Positions 26,201 to 33,787 of a stretch of DNA of 64,000 nt are shown here, in pieces (the first letter of the stretch is position 1; every line of letters starts with the position of its first letter). A program made the position numbers and the translations under genes. This DNA is from Dyadobacter fermentans DSM 18053 (GTDB lineage Bacteria > Bacteroidota > Bacteroidia > Cytophagales > Spirosomataceae), in assembly GCF_000023125.1 (NCBI RefSeq), contig NC_013037.1:4255501-4319500 (forward strand), written 5' to 3'. The notes below the pieces were generated by a model, which was given only the letters and a program-made list of their open reading frames with translations, was not told the origin of the DNA and ran no database searches.

Positions 26201-27028
26201 CTATTTCACTTTCGGCAGTTCCGACATCGTGTAGAATTTCAATTGCTGCGCATGCGCCTCACGCAAAACCGCCGCGAGAAAGCTGACATTAAAACCATAT
26301 TTGCCATTCTGCGGCGCGCTGTACAACGGCTCATGCCCGAAAACCATTAATGCAGTGCCATTTTCCTTCGCTTCTTTGATCGCCTCGGCGATTTCCTCTT
26401 CGGTCACCTCGTCATAATCGATCATTAACGCATCGACTTTTTGCGCGCCATCGAATGCATAATAAATCGCATTCATCCACCGCGCCGGCCAGGCGTAGAG
26501 TTGGAAGCCTTTGAACTTTCGTCTCGAAATAGCCACATCACGCAGCGTCGTAAAACCTTGCGCTAACAACACCGAATCCACACGCTCGTTGTGGTTGCCA
26601 CCCGGATGCGCGTAAGAAACCGGTTTAAAACCAGCCGCATGCATGTGCCGCAGTCCCGGTTCGAGCTCGGCTTCGATGTAGCCTTTCGGACCACCGGCGG
26701 CCATGAGTTCCGTGGATTTGGCATGTACTGTACCGTGGAAGCCTATTTCGTGCCCTTCTTTTTCCAATTGTTTCAACATTGCAACTTCTTCGGCTTGCAG
26801 GCTGTCGGGACAGGTGATGAAGAAGGTCGCTTTGGCATTATATTTCTGAAACAACGGCCTTAGTTCGTACCATTCTTTGATGAAATGATCGTCGAACGAG
26901 ATGGCAATACCGCCTGCACCGGGCTTGCCCAACGGACTGCCGCAGCCCCAGAATGCGCTGCCGACCACGGCCGTAAGTAACCAAAGAAATGCGTTTGAGC
27001 CCGGCGAAGCGATTTTAATGTATTTCAA
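26201..27028 (-). CDS. NodB-type polysaccharide deacetylase, likely lipoprotein
   Basis: The 275-residue protein has the NodB features 'GGIAISFDDHFIKEW' (motif 1 with its Asp pair) and 'HEIGFHGTVHAKST' (metal-binding His motif), then YAHPGG (motif 3). A hydrophobic N-terminal segment ending FWGCGS looks like a lipobox, placing it at an outer or inner membrane face. Family enzymes remove N- or O-acetyl groups from polysaccharides. The only in-frame start that keeps the signal is TTG at 27028. It is tail to tail with the acyltransferase gene without a spacer. Confidence 0.85.
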   Translation of the reverse strand: MKYIKIASPGSNAFLWLLTAVVGSAFWGCGSPLGKPGAGGIAISFDDHFIKEWYELRPLFQKYNAKATFFITCPDSLQAEEVAMLKQLEKEGHEIGFHGTVHAKSTELMAAGGPKGYIEAELEPGLRHMHAAGFKPVSYAHPGGNHNERVDSVLLAQGFTTLRDVAISRRKFKGFQLYAWPARWMNAIYYAFDGAQKVDALMIDYDEVTEEEIAEAIKEAKENGTALMVFGHEPLYSAPQNGKYGFNVSFLAAVLREAHAQQLKFYTMSELPKVK

Positions 27029-27063
27029 AACTTCGGAAATGATCTGTTATTTTCGCTAAATTA

Positions 27064-28293
27064 ATGACACGGATGAAAATACTGCACACCGCCGACTGGC
27101 ATATCGGCAAAAAGCTCGATAACTTTTCCCGCCTCGAAGAACAACGGCTTGTCCTGGACGAAATCTGCGAAATAGCAGAACACGAGGCCGTCGACGCGAT
27201 CGTGATCGCGGGCGACTTGTTCGACAACTTTAACCCGTCGTCCGAAGCGACCGAGCTTTTGTACAGCACATTGCACCGGTTATCTGCCAACGGCACCCGG
27301 GCCGTGATCGCCATCGCCGGCAACCACGATTCCCCCGAACGCATCCAGGTCCCCGACGCACTGGCGAAGGTTTGCGGCATTCTGTTCGTCGGTTTTCCCA
27401 ATACGGAAATCAGGCCATTCTGCACGCAGGGGCAGGTCGATATTATCAAAACCGCGCCCGGCTTCCTGGAAATCAAACTACCCAATGCCGCATTTCCCCT
27501 GCGCGTATTGCACACGCCTTACGCGAACGAGCAGCGCCTCAAAACGTTCCTCGGCGTGGAAGAATCCGAAGAAGCATTGCGCATTCACTTGCAGCAGCAT
27601 TGGCAGCAGCTCGCCGACGAGCATTTGGACAATAATGGCTTCAACCTGCTAGCCACGCATTTGTTCGTCATGCAAAAAGGCGGCGAAATGCCCGAAGAGC
27701 CCGACGACGAGCGTCCGATCCTGCATATCGGCGGCGCCCAGGCCATTTACACCGAGAACTTCCCGAAGCAAGTGCATTACATCGCATTAGGCCATTTGCA
27801 CCGCTTCCACCAGGTAGATAAGGTGCCCGCCCCGGCCGTATATTCCAGCAGTCCGCTGGCTTACAGCTTTTCGGAAGCGAATCAGAACAAGTATGTAATA
27901 TTAATCGAAGCCGAAGCCGGAAAACTGGTCGGTTACACGCCTATCGAGCTTTTGAAAGGCAAAAAGCTGCGCCGCAAAAGCTTTCACAGCATTGATGAAG
28001 CCATTGAATGGCTAGGCGAGCATTCGGAAGATTTGATAGAACTGACCATTATCTCGGATAATTATCTCGAAGCATCCGATAAAAAGCGGCTGATGGAAGC
28101 GCATTCCGGCATTATCCAGATTATTCCGCAGATTAAGAAAAGTGAAGTAGCCGATACGTCGTCGGAAGTGGATTTGTCTTTGAGTATGGAGAAGTTGTTT
28201 CAGGAGTATTTTAAATCTAAAAACAAAGGCCAAGAACCTTCGAACGGCCTAATGGAAGTCTTCCGAGAAGTGCTAGGCAGCGAAGCAGAATGA
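27064..28293 (+). CDS. sbcD: Nuclease SbcCD subunit D
   Basis: The 409-residue protein has the metallophosphoesterase motifs in SbcD/Mre11 order: KILHTADWHIGKKL, 'VIAGDLFDNFNPSS', IAIAGNHDSPERI, LLATHLFV and ALGHLHRFH, followed by the SbcD capping domain. SbcD pairs with the SMC-like ATPase SbcC to process DNA ends and hairpins. No sbcC follows: downstream is a 280-base repeat-containing spacer. ATG codons at 27064 and 27073 are both possible; the second gives the usual family start. Confidence 0.95.
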   Translation: MTRMKILHTADWHIGKKLDNFSRLEEQRLVLDEICEIAEHEAVDAIVIAGDLFDNFNPSSEATELLYSTLHRLSANGTRAVIAIAGNHDSPERIQVPDALAKVCGILFVGFPNTEIRPFCTQGQVDIIKTAPGFLEIKLPNAAFPLRVLHTPYANEQRLKTFLGVEESEEALRIHLQQHWQQLADEHLDNNGFNLLATHLFVMQKGGEMPEEPDDERPILHIGGAQAIYTENFPKQVHYIALGHLHRFHQVDKVPAPAVYSSSPLAYSFSEANQNKYVILIEAEAGKLVGYTPIELLKGKKLRRKSFHSIDEAIEWLGEHSEDLIELTIISDNYLEASDKKRLMEAHSGIIQIIPQIKKSEVADTSSEVDLSLSMEKLFQEYFKSKNKGQEPSNGLMEVFREVLGSEAE

Positions 28294-28481
28294 CAGCTCC
28301 GGAGGAGCACCCTGTTTATAGCAACGGCACTCCACGGCATCGCGCCGGCTCCGTTAGGAGCCTCCTGTTTATAGCGAAACGCGCCTGCAAACCCGCCATC
28401 CGACTCCGCTAGGAGTCTCCTATGGAGACCGCATCTCGTGTAGTGTCACCTTTGCTACATGCAGGAGGCCACGCTGTGGCC
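28294..28481. repeat. Tandem hairpin repeats after sbcD
   Basis: Three hairpins follow each other: GCTCC-gga-GGAGC (28296-28308), GGCTCC-gtta-GGAGCC (28347-28362) and GACTCC-gcta-GGAGTC (28402-28417), spaced about 51-55 bases. The first two are followed by CCTGTTTATAGC and the third by a decayed version (CCTATGGAG). The stems differ but stay paired. A fourth hairpin (GGCCAC-gct-GTGGCC, 28467-28481) lies just after. No coding capacity was seen. Confidence 0.7.
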
Positions 28482-28523
28482 GCACCTCAATCGTACCATC
28501 TATCCAAAACTTTTCCACAAAAA

Positions 28524-28553
28524 AGCGGGCTACTCCGTTTGGAATAACCCGCT
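28524..28553 (-). terminator. Terminator of the DksA-like gene
   Basis: AGCGGG-CTACTCC (28524-28536) pairs with GGAATA-ACCCGCT (28541-28553); two positions pair as G-U in the minus-strand RNA. Six T follow on the minus strand. Confidence 0.75.
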
Positions 28554-28577
28554 CTCTCCTGTTTGTAAAATTAAATC

Positions 28578-28961
28578 TTAGCTAGCCCGTTTCAGCTTCG
28601 CTTCGATTGTCTGCTGTGTATGGGGTACAATGCGCAAGCGCTCTTTCGGGATCAGTTTGCCGGTGTCGATGCAAACGCCGTAAGTGCCGTTTTTAATGCG
28701 TATAAGGGCGTTTTCGAGCTGTACGGAATATTTTTGAAGGCGTGCGGCCAGTTGGCTCAGGTTTTCGCGTTCGCTGGCGTCGGCGCCATCTTCTACCAGT
28801 TTTGCTGCGCCGGCTGTTACGTCCGTGCCGCTATCGTTTTTTTTACTCAGTCCTGTTTTAATGTATTCGAGCTCACTTCTTGTCGCTTCCAATTTCCCAC
28901 GAATCAGCTCCTCAAACTCCTTTAATTCTTCCTCTGAATATCTTGTTCGTTCTTCTTGCAT
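28578..28961 (-). CDS. TraR/DksA-family regulator with a degenerate zinc finger
   Basis: The 127-residue protein has the DksA layout: a coiled-coil hairpin (about residues 8-90) and a C-terminal globular end with 'RIKNGTYGVCIDTGKLIPKERL', which corresponds to the zinc-finger signature. Only one of the four cysteines (C97) is present, so it does not bind zinc in the standard way. DksA-type proteins act in the RNA polymerase secondary channel, often with ppGpp. This is a single gene with a terminator and a candidate TACTTTTG promoter box. Confidence 0.88.
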   Translation of the reverse strand: MQEERTRYSEEELKEFEELIRGKLEATRSELEYIKTGLSKKNDSGTDVTAGAAKLVEDGADASERENLSQLAARLQKYSVQLENALIRIKNGTYGVCIDTGKLIPKERLRIVPHTQQTIEAKLKRAS

Positions 28962-29006
28962 AATCTGAATTGATTTGTTAGTCTACATCAAGGAGCGTTC
29001 AAAGCA

Positions 29007-29014
29007 CAAAAGTA
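29007..29014 (-). promoter_or_regulatory. -7-like element for the DksA-like gene
   Basis: The minus strand reads TACTTTTG (TAnnTTTG), 46 bases before the start codon. No definite -33 box was found. Confidence 0.4.
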
Positions 29015-29104
29015 CTAGTATTCTGCCTATTTCGGAATAGTATTTAATTAATAACCACTTTCAAATGAGAAACTTACTAACACTGACATCAGGGGCTATA
29101 ACCA

Positions 29105-29137
29105 ACAAAGCCAAAACCTGGTTCGGTATTGGCTTTG
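29105..29137 (-). terminator. Terminator of pdhB
   Basis: CAAAGCCAA (29105-29113) pairs with TTGGCTTTG (29129-29137), and weaker flanking AACCA/TGGTT pairing extends it. It lies just past the pdhB stop. Confidence 0.65.
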
Positions 29138-29154
29138 CTTTGGTTCTCTGAGGA

Positions 29155-30135
29155 TTACTTGTAAAGCACCGATTTCACGGCGTCTATGGTGCGCTTCACG
29201 TTAGGCAGGATCTCTTCGATCAGCGTTGGCGCGTATGGCAAAGGCACGTCGCGGCTCGTTACACGGATCACCGGCGCGTCCATATAATCAAATGCATTGC
29301 GCTGGATGTGGTAAGCGATTTCCGAAGAGATCGAAGCCAGAGGCCACGCTTCCTCCACCACCACGCAGCGGTTGGTTTTCTTAACTGATTCAATCACCGC
29401 AGGATAATCGATCGGACGAACGGTGCGCAGGTCTATCACTTCCACGTCAATACCTTCTTTTTCCAGTTGAAGCACCGCAGGCATTACCACGCGGGGGATC
29501 ATTTTACCGAAAGAAACGATGGTAACATCTTTACCCTGACGTTTGATATCGGCCTTACCTAGCGGAATCAGGTATTCTTCCTCGGGAACAGCCATTTTAT
29601 CGCCGTACATCAGCTCCGATTCCATGAAGATCACCGGGTTGTTATCGCGAATGGACGATTTCAACAAACCTTTTGCGTCGTAAGGGTTCGAAGGAACAAC
29701 CACTTTCAGACCGGGCGTGTTGGCAAACCAGTTTTCGAAGTTCTGCGAGTGCTGTGCACCAAGCTGACCTGCATTACCGGTCGGGCCGCGGAACACGATC
29801 GGGCAACCGTACTGGCCGCCTGACATCGAAAGAATCTTAGCCGCGCTGTTGATGATCTGGTCAATCGCCACCAGCGAGAAGTTGAATGTCATAAACTCGA
29901 CGATCGGACGGAGGCCGTTTCCGGCAGCGCCCACCGCAATCCCCGCAAAGCCAAGCTCCGCGATAGGCGTATCGATCACGCGGTCGGGACCGAACTCATC
30001 GAGCATTCCCTGACTCGCCTTATAAGCACCGTTGTATTCCGCAACCTCTTCACCCATCAAAAAAATACTCTTGTCAAGGCGCATCTCTTCCGACATAGCG
30101 TCGCGAATGGCATCTCTAAATGCTATTTCTTTCAT
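29155..30135 (-). CDS. pdhB: Pyruvate dehydrogenase E1 component, beta subunit
   Basis: The 326-residue protein matches the E1-beta subunit of the 2-oxoacid dehydrogenases. It has the start 'FRDAIRDAMSEEMRLDKSIF', 'MGEEVAEYNGAYKASQGM', 'FMTFNFSLVAIDQIINSAAK', 'FRGPTGNAGQLGAQHSQ' and VIDLRTVRPID. With the alpha subunit it binds thiamine diphosphate and decarboxylates pyruvate. The alpha subunit and E2/E3 genes are not adjacent. A branched-chain 2-oxoacid enzyme is possible, but the sequence fits PdhB best. Confidence 0.93.
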   Translation of the reverse strand: MKEIAFRDAIRDAMSEEMRLDKSIFLMGEEVAEYNGAYKASQGMLDEFGPDRVIDTPIAELGFAGIAVGAAGNGLRPIVEFMTFNFSLVAIDQIINSAAKILSMSGGQYGCPIVFRGPTGNAGQLGAQHSQNFENWFANTPGLKVVVPSNPYDAKGLLKSSIRDNNPVIFMESELMYGDKMAVPEEEYLIPLGKADIKRQGKDVTIVSFGKMIPRVVMPAVLQLEKEGIDVEVIDLRTVRPIDYPAVIESVKKTNRCVVVEEAWPLASISSEIAYHIQRNAFDYMDAPVIRVTSRDVPLPYAPTLIEEILPNVKRTIDAVKSVLYK

Positions 30136-30342
30136 TCGTAATTCGATAATTATTAATTCTTAGAAGAAACCACCGCAGCATCAATGCATCTGGTACAGAC
30201 CGACCTGCGCGGTTACATTAAAAGAGGTTTTGTATACTTATTTCAAAATGATCTGGTAAAATTAGGCAACACCGGCCAATTCTCAAATTCTTTGCCGGAA
30301 CCATTCTGTTAAAAAGCGCGGCAAACGCACCACAATTTGCTG

Positions 30343-31218
30343 TTACATGGGAATCACATCTACTTCGACTGCAAGTGTGTGTTTCCCAAAGCTGAAAATG
30401 ATGCCTTTCAGCGGCGGCACATCGCTGTAATCGCGGCCCCAGGCGGTGACGATATGGCGCTCGCCCGGCACGACATTGTTCGTCGGGTCGAAATCGCACC
30501 AGCCGTAATCGGGGATAAAAACCGAGATCCAGGCATGCGACGCGTCGGAGCCCTGCAACTTGGGCTTCCCCGGCGGCGGCAATGTTTCGAGATATCCGCT
30601 CACATAGCGCGCCGCGAAGCCGAAACTGCGGATGCAGGCAATGGCCAGGTGCGAAAAATCCTGGCAGACGCCCTTTTTAGCCGCCAGTACTTCTTTGATA
30701 GGCGTGTTTACCGTCGAAAAGTCGGGTACGAATTGAAATTCCGTGTAAATCTTGCTGCAAAGCTTCGCAATGCATTCATACAACGGCGCACTATCGTCGA
30801 AGCAATCTGCGGCAAATGCCTGAATCTCCGAGTCCCATTTCACGAGCGGGCTGGGTAATGTGTATTCCAAAACAGAGATTTTCGTGGCGCGGTCGCCCGT
30901 GAGCCGCTCCCGGGCCTCCCCGCTCGTTACGGACGACGGAATGAACAGCGAGCCCGTGCTTTCAGAAAGACGTTCGACAATGGCCGTCGTAAGCACCGTA
31001 AGCGTCTTGTGCGGCGAATGCAGGGAAAAATAATGCGTGGTATTTCCGTAAAAATCGACCCGTTCGGTAATCTGCGCCGGCTCCGGGGTAATTTTAATGC
31101 TAAAATCCTGGCAAAGCTGGTCGGGTAGCATGCGCGGCGTGAGGCATACGAGGCTGTGATAATTGTTCACAGCCTCCGCGTATTTGTATTGGGTTTTATG
31201 GATCAGCTTATACTTCAT
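30343..31218 (-). CDS. Transglutaminase-like cysteine protein of the ATP-grasp/alpha-E cluster
   Basis: The 291-residue protein has the bacterial transglutaminase N-terminal beta domain (residues 1-80) followed by a transglutaminase core. The likely triad is C185 (KKGVCQDFSHLA), H228 (SDASHAWI) and D244 (CDFDPTNN). No signal peptide is seen. Related proteins are found fused to or next to COG2307/COG2308 proteins and are thought to cut or form amide bonds in a peptide made by the ATP-grasp enzyme. It overlaps the upstream ATP-grasp gene by 11 bases, so the two are translationally coupled. Confidence 0.9.
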   Translation of the reverse strand: MKYKLIHKTQYKYAEAVNNYHSLVCLTPRMLPDQLCQDFSIKITPEPAQITERVDFYGNTTHYFSLHSPHKTLTVLTTAIVERLSESTGSLFIPSSVTSGEARERLTGDRATKISVLEYTLPSPLVKWDSEIQAFAADCFDDSAPLYECIAKLCSKIYTEFQFVPDFSTVNTPIKEVLAAKKGVCQDFSHLAIACIRSFGFAARYVSGYLETLPPPGKPKLQGSDASHAWISVFIPDYGWCDFDPTNNVVPGERHIVTAWGRDYSDVPPLKGIIFSFGKHTLAVEVDVIPM

Positions 31219-33760
31219 CCGTATCGTAGTCCATCGGTTCGAAAGAGTGGTGTATCAAGGTGTGACTGAAATACTGGTTGGTGAGGTAGGTTGACACGGA
31301 ACTCACCAGTCTCGCCACTTCCGCCAGCAAACTGAAAAGCTCCGCACGCTCATCGGCACCATTGCATTTCGTAAGCTCCTGAATGCTGGCCAGTTTGATT
31401 AGCGTAGATGCTTTCAATGCAAGCTTTTCCGCTTCACTCAGCCTTTCGCCACGTGTCGTGGTCGGTAACGCGGCCAGGTTTTTACCTAATTCATCCAGCA
31501 TATAGGCCAGCGAATACGGCAGCCTGGGTTCCAGCAAGATCATATCGAGCATCGCTTCGACGCTCAGATGCGACTTATAGATCTGCCGGTAATTTACCAG
31601 CATGTGGTGGTTGATCAACGTCGCCTCGATGAGCTCATTCTCCACCGCCGCATTGCGCCCCACACCGAAATTCGACTGGATCACACTGATTCTCGACAAT
31701 ATGCGCTCGATCAGCTTGCCCGTTTCGAGCAGCAGATAACTGTTATCCCGCGGCATGCTCTCCGCAATCACACCCAGGAACGTAAACATGTCGTTGAAGA
31801 GCCCATCCAGCGTGCGCTGAATATTCGTACTGTTCATATGCGACGCATTGCGGATCTCATGGTAACCATTATCGATCAGGTCCACGATCCGCCAGATTTC
31901 CAGCTCCCATTGGTTCCGGACTGCGCCCACGGCATTCAGAAACGAGCCGATATTGGAAGCCACCGTGCCCGCCCGGCAATGGTCGGAGATCAATGCGATA
32001 ATCTCCTTGTAAGGATCATTCAGCTTTTCATCCCCATCCAGAAAGCCCGGATAAGCAGACGAAACGTGCGTGAGCGATTGCAAAAGCACTTTAATGTGCT
32101 CCTGCTTGGCCGATCCGCCGAAATTCCGGTCGAGGTTCAGCACGTTAATGGTAATGTTCATAAACTTGATAACCGCCATCGTCCGCTCGCAATAGCGGCC
32201 TACCCAAAACAGGTTTTCGGCGCTCCGGCTGGGTAGTGAAATGTGCTTGTTCACCGCAGCCGGCGTATTGAGCACAATACGCTCCTGCACCTCATCGGTT
32301 TTGTCGGAAACAATCCACGTGTCTTTCGAAAACCCGCCCTGCTGATTGGAGATCACAAACCGGTCCTTTACCGCCGAGCTGCGCGTGAGCCCGCCCTGCA
32401 TGACGTGGTAGCCATCTCCGTCAGCCACCATAAATGCCCGCAGTGCCGCATAGCGCGGCTCGATCACGCCGTCGATCAATGAAGGAGTGGTGGAAAGGCT
32501 CACTTCCTGCTGCGCGATAAAATCCTGCGGCCGTTCGATCATCATCGCTTTCAGTTCCGCTTTCTGCGCCTGCGTGAGCGTGCGACCGTAAATGGAACTG
32601 AATTTAGATTTGCGGTTGCCCTTTTTAATAATCAGCTCGTCGATATGATCGAGCACGTAATTCAGCTCTTTCTGATGCCCGCACCACCACGTGGCGACGT
32701 TTGGCATAACTAACTTTTCACCCAGGAAATACTGACAAACATTCTCCATAAACGCCAGAAACGCATGATTTTCCAGCACGCTCGATCCCGGCGGGTTCAT
32801 CACCTGCACATTGCCGAGCCGGATCGCCTGCAATAATCCCGGCACGCCGAGGCGCGAATCTTCGCGGAGTTCGAGCGGATCGCACCAATCGTCGTCGATA
32901 CGGCGCACGATCACGTCTACTTTTTGCAGGCCGTCGATCGATTTCAGCCAAACGCTGCCGTTGCGCACGAGCAGGTCGTCGCCCTGTGCGAGCGTGTAAC
33001 CCAGGTACGAGGCCAGGTAAGCGTGTTCGAAATAGGCCTCATTGCCGGGTCCGGGCGTGAGGTAAACGATATTCGGTGCGTCCTTGCTCTTGTCGGAAAG
33101 GCTCAGCACGGTATTTTGAATGCTGTTAAAAAAAGGTGAGAGCTTGCTCACATACATGCCGTCGGCCAGCTCGGGCAGGAGCTTGCTCATCACAATACGG
33201 TTTTCGAGCGTGTAACCCGATCCAGAAGGCGCCTGCGTGCGGTTGTCGACAATCCACATCTGGCCGTCGGGTCCGCGGGCCATGTCGGCGGCGAATAATG
33301 TGAGTTGGCGCGGCCCGGGCACTTTCACATCGATGCAGGGACGAAAAAAGCCGGTATTCTCAAAAACCAGCTCGGCGGGAACCACCGCGTCGCGCACGAG
33401 GTGGCGGGGGCCGTAAAGGTCTTTCAGGATCAGGTCCATGAGCACGGCGCGCTGCTGCAAGCCTTTCGAAATGCCGTGCCATTCGCGGTGCTCGATCAGG
33501 AACGGAATCGGGTCGAGCTGCCAGGGACGGTTCATGCCGTCCGGGCTTCCGTAGACATTGTAGGTCACCCCATTCTCACGCAACTTACTGATAATGTCCT
33601 GGTTCCGGTGTTTGAGCTCCTGGATACCCAGCTTTTCCAGCGTCGCGAAAAGTGCCTGCCAGTGCGGTTTCAAGCTCCCGTTGGTGTCCAGCACCTCGTC
33701 ATACGACGTCAGACTGCTTTGGTAAGATCGTAACAGGTTCACAGGAGCCTCGGTAAGCAT
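31208..33760 (-). CDS. Circularly permuted ATP-grasp protein fused to an alpha-E domain
   Basis: The 850-residue protein joins two families that are often separate genes. Residues ~60-480 form the circularly permuted type 2 ATP-grasp (COG2308), with 'YGSPDGMNRPWQLDPIPF', 'DNRTQAPSGSGYTLENR', 'YLTPGPGNEAYFEHAYLA', 'IVRRIDDDWCDPLELRE' and 'NPPGSSVLENHAF'. From residue ~525, 'LPSRSAENLFWVGRYCERT' opens the helical alpha-E domain (COG2307/DUF403), which runs to the end. The family is predicted to make amide bonds (peptide ligase). An ATG at 33760 is preferred over the TTG at 33766. It is the middle gene of the trio. Confidence 0.92.
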   Translation of the reverse strand: MLTEAPVNLLRSYQSSLTSYDEVLDTNGSLKPHWQALFATLEKLGIQELKHRNQDIISKLRENGVTYNVYGSPDGMNRPWQLDPIPFLIEHREWHGISKGLQQRAVLMDLILKDLYGPRHLVRDAVVPAELVFENTGFFRPCIDVKVPGPRQLTLFAADMARGPDGQMWIVDNRTQAPSGSGYTLENRIVMSKLLPELADGMYVSKLSPFFNSIQNTVLSLSDKSKDAPNIVYLTPGPGNEAYFEHAYLASYLGYTLAQGDDLLVRNGSVWLKSIDGLQKVDVIVRRIDDDWCDPLELREDSRLGVPGLLQAIRLGNVQVMNPPGSSVLENHAFLAFMENVCQYFLGEKLVMPNVATWWCGHQKELNYVLDHIDELIIKKGNRKSKFSSIYGRTLTQAQKAELKAMMIERPQDFIAQQEVSLSTTPSLIDGVIEPRYAALRAFMVADGDGYHVMQGGLTRSSAVKDRFVISNQQGGFSKDTWIVSDKTDEVQERIVLNTPAAVNKHISLPSRSAENLFWVGRYCERTMAVIKFMNITINVLNLDRNFGGSAKQEHIKVLLQSLTHVSSAYPGFLDGDEKLNDPYKEIIALISDHCRAGTVASNIGSFLNAVGAVRNQWELEIWRIVDLIDNGYHEIRNASHMNSTNIQRTLDGLFNDMFTFLGVIAESMPRDNSYLLLETGKLIERILSRISVIQSNFGVGRNAAVENELIEATLINHHMLVNYRQIYKSHLSVEAMLDMILLEPRLPYSLAYMLDELGKNLAALPTTTRGERLSEAEKLALKASTLIKLASIQELTKCNGADERAELFSLLAEVARLVSSVSTYLTNQYFSHTLIHHSFEPMDYDTDEV

Positions 33761-33787
33761 ATTCAAAATCAGGGTTATACTGCAAAT

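Noticed and set aside
28294..28428. CRISPR array
   Set aside because: Only three units, each diverged, with palindromic rather than constant repeats and unequal spacers; no cas genes nearby.
30136..30342. Open frame running from the end of the transglutaminase gene into the pdhB upstream region (minus strand, 30218-30499)
   Set aside because: It largely overlaps the transglutaminase gene out of frame and has no recognisable motif; the spacer itself shows no clear gene or terminator.
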